Assembly: GCA_945869355.1 (NCBI GenBank)
Contig: CAMBPA010000062.1
Location: 1-7,325, forward strand
Reading direction: 5' to 3'
Length of the DNA stretch: 7,325 nt
From: Bordetella parapertussis
GTDB lineage: Bacteria; Pseudomonadota; Gammaproteobacteria; Burkholderiales; Burkholderiaceae_B
This document shows, in pieces, positions 6,791 to 7,325 of the stretch. The number at the start of each line of letters is the position of its first letter. Positions within the stretch are counted from its first letter, which is position 1. The notes beneath the pieces were generated by a model. That model was given only the letters and a program-made list of their open reading frames with translations. It was not told the DNA's origin and made no database searches. Both the position numbers and the translations under genes were made by a program.

Positions 6791-7325
6791 CTAGGTCTTC
6801 ACCGCGCCGTACACCTGCGCACTGGTGCGGCCAAAGCGCCTTTCGCGGGTGCTGTACCAATCGAACGCCTGTCGTAATTCAGTTTCGCCAAAATCAGGCC
6901 AGTAGCAATCCGTAAAAAACAACTCGGTGTAAGCCAGCTGCCATATTAAAAAGTTTGAAATCCGTTGCTCGCCGCCTGTACGGATAAATAAGTCTGGCTC
7001 AGGCGCCCATGCCATCGAAAGGTAATTGGCGAGTAGCTGCTCATCGAGTTGCTCGGGTTGAGCAGCCAACTCTGGGTGCGCAGCCAACATACGGCGAGTC
7101 GCCTGCAGGATATCCCAGCGACCGCCATAGTTTGCTGCGATCGTGAGGTGTAACGTATCATTCTGAGCCGTACTGTCCTGCGCCTGCAGAATCAGCTCTT
7201 GCAATTTAGGCTCAAAGGGACTGAGATCACCCACGACACGCAGACGCACGCCTTGCTCTTGTAGCCGTGATACCTCTCGCTCAAGCGCTTGCACGAACAA
7301 ACGCATCAATAAAGAAACTTCATCG
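6791..7325 (-). CDS. uppS: Isoprenyl transferase, undecaprenyl diphosphate synthase (5' end cut by right edge)
   Basis: UppS adds eight cis isoprene units to farnesyl diphosphate to make the C55 lipid carrier used for peptidoglycan and O-antigen. The frame is open to the right edge: codons before the first internal ATG (7309) read DEVSLL, matching the family's RPxxEVSxLM block, so that ATG is not the start. The 177 residues present are the C-terminal two thirds or so. Visible motifs are [32 protein letters not shown], which includes the diphosphate-binding arginines, and [14 protein letters not shown], which carries the Mg-binding glutamate. The N-terminal catalytic aspartate of the family lies outside the window. 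The end, RERRFGRTS, is typical. The product feeds on isoprenoids whose synthesis needs dxr, encoded two genes downstream. Trans-type prenyl synthases are excluded because they use DDxxD motifs, which are absent. Confidence 0.96.
   Translation of the reverse strand, partial: DEVSLLMRLFVQALEREVSRLQEQGVRLRVVGDLSPFEPKLQELILQAQDSTAQNDTLHLTIAANYGGRWDILQATRRMLAAHPELAAQPEQLDEQLLANYLSMAWAPEPDLFIRTGGEQRISNFLIWQLAYTELFFTDCYWPDFGETELRQAFDWYSTRERRFGRTSAQVYGAVKT

Noticed and set aside
1..7325. A novel defence, mobile or otherwise undescribed system
   Set aside because: Every complete open frame of size is a recognised housekeeping envelope gene in its usual order, with no foreign genes, repeats or integration marks.

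Overview
The window is a stretch of a conserved bacterial cell-envelope gene cluster. All seven genes lie on the minus strand, so transcription runs from the right edge to the left edge: uppS (3' part), cdsA, dxr, rseP, bamA, skp/ompH and lpxD (5' part). The protein sequences indicate a Gram-negative proteobacterium. The BamA, Skp and Dxr sequences look most like Burkholderiales, possibly Alcaligenaceae or a relative, with moderate GC and fewer GC-rich codons than Bordetella. That placement rests on remembered family sequences, not on a search.

Layout from right to left: uppS (isoprenoid chain elongation; its N-terminus lies beyond the right edge) ends 3 bases before cdsA (CDP-diacylglycerol synthesis). 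cdsA overlaps the GTG start of dxr (MEP-pathway reductoisomerase) by 7 bases. dxr is followed after 18 bases by rseP (site-2 intramembrane protease of the envelope stress response). A 53-base spacer leads to bamA (outer-membrane beta-barrel insertase), a 66-base spacer to skp (periplasmic chaperone), and a 15-base spacer to lpxD (lipid A acyltransferase), which runs off the left edge. No stretch above 66 bases lacks a gene. I see no tRNA, rRNA, mobile element, CRISPR array, convincing promoter or intrinsic terminator.

The genes share a theme of building the envelope. Dxr supplies isoprenoid precursors, and UppS turns them into the undecaprenyl carrier for peptidoglycan and O-antigen. CdsA makes the precursor of the membrane phospholipids. 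LpxD acts in lipid A synthesis. Skp escorts unfolded outer-membrane proteins to BamA, which inserts them, and RseP transmits the sigma-E-type stress signal when that process fails. The tight spacing and shared strand fit one long operon that enters from the right and continues past the left edge (fabZ-lpxA-lpxB in relatives).

I found no undescribed system. The points worth a second look are small: unusually long signal-peptide n-regions with RR pairs in Skp and BamA, a 17-codon open frame just before skp, an 8-base word shared by the two longest spacers, the overlapping GTG start of dxr, and a poorly marked rseP start.
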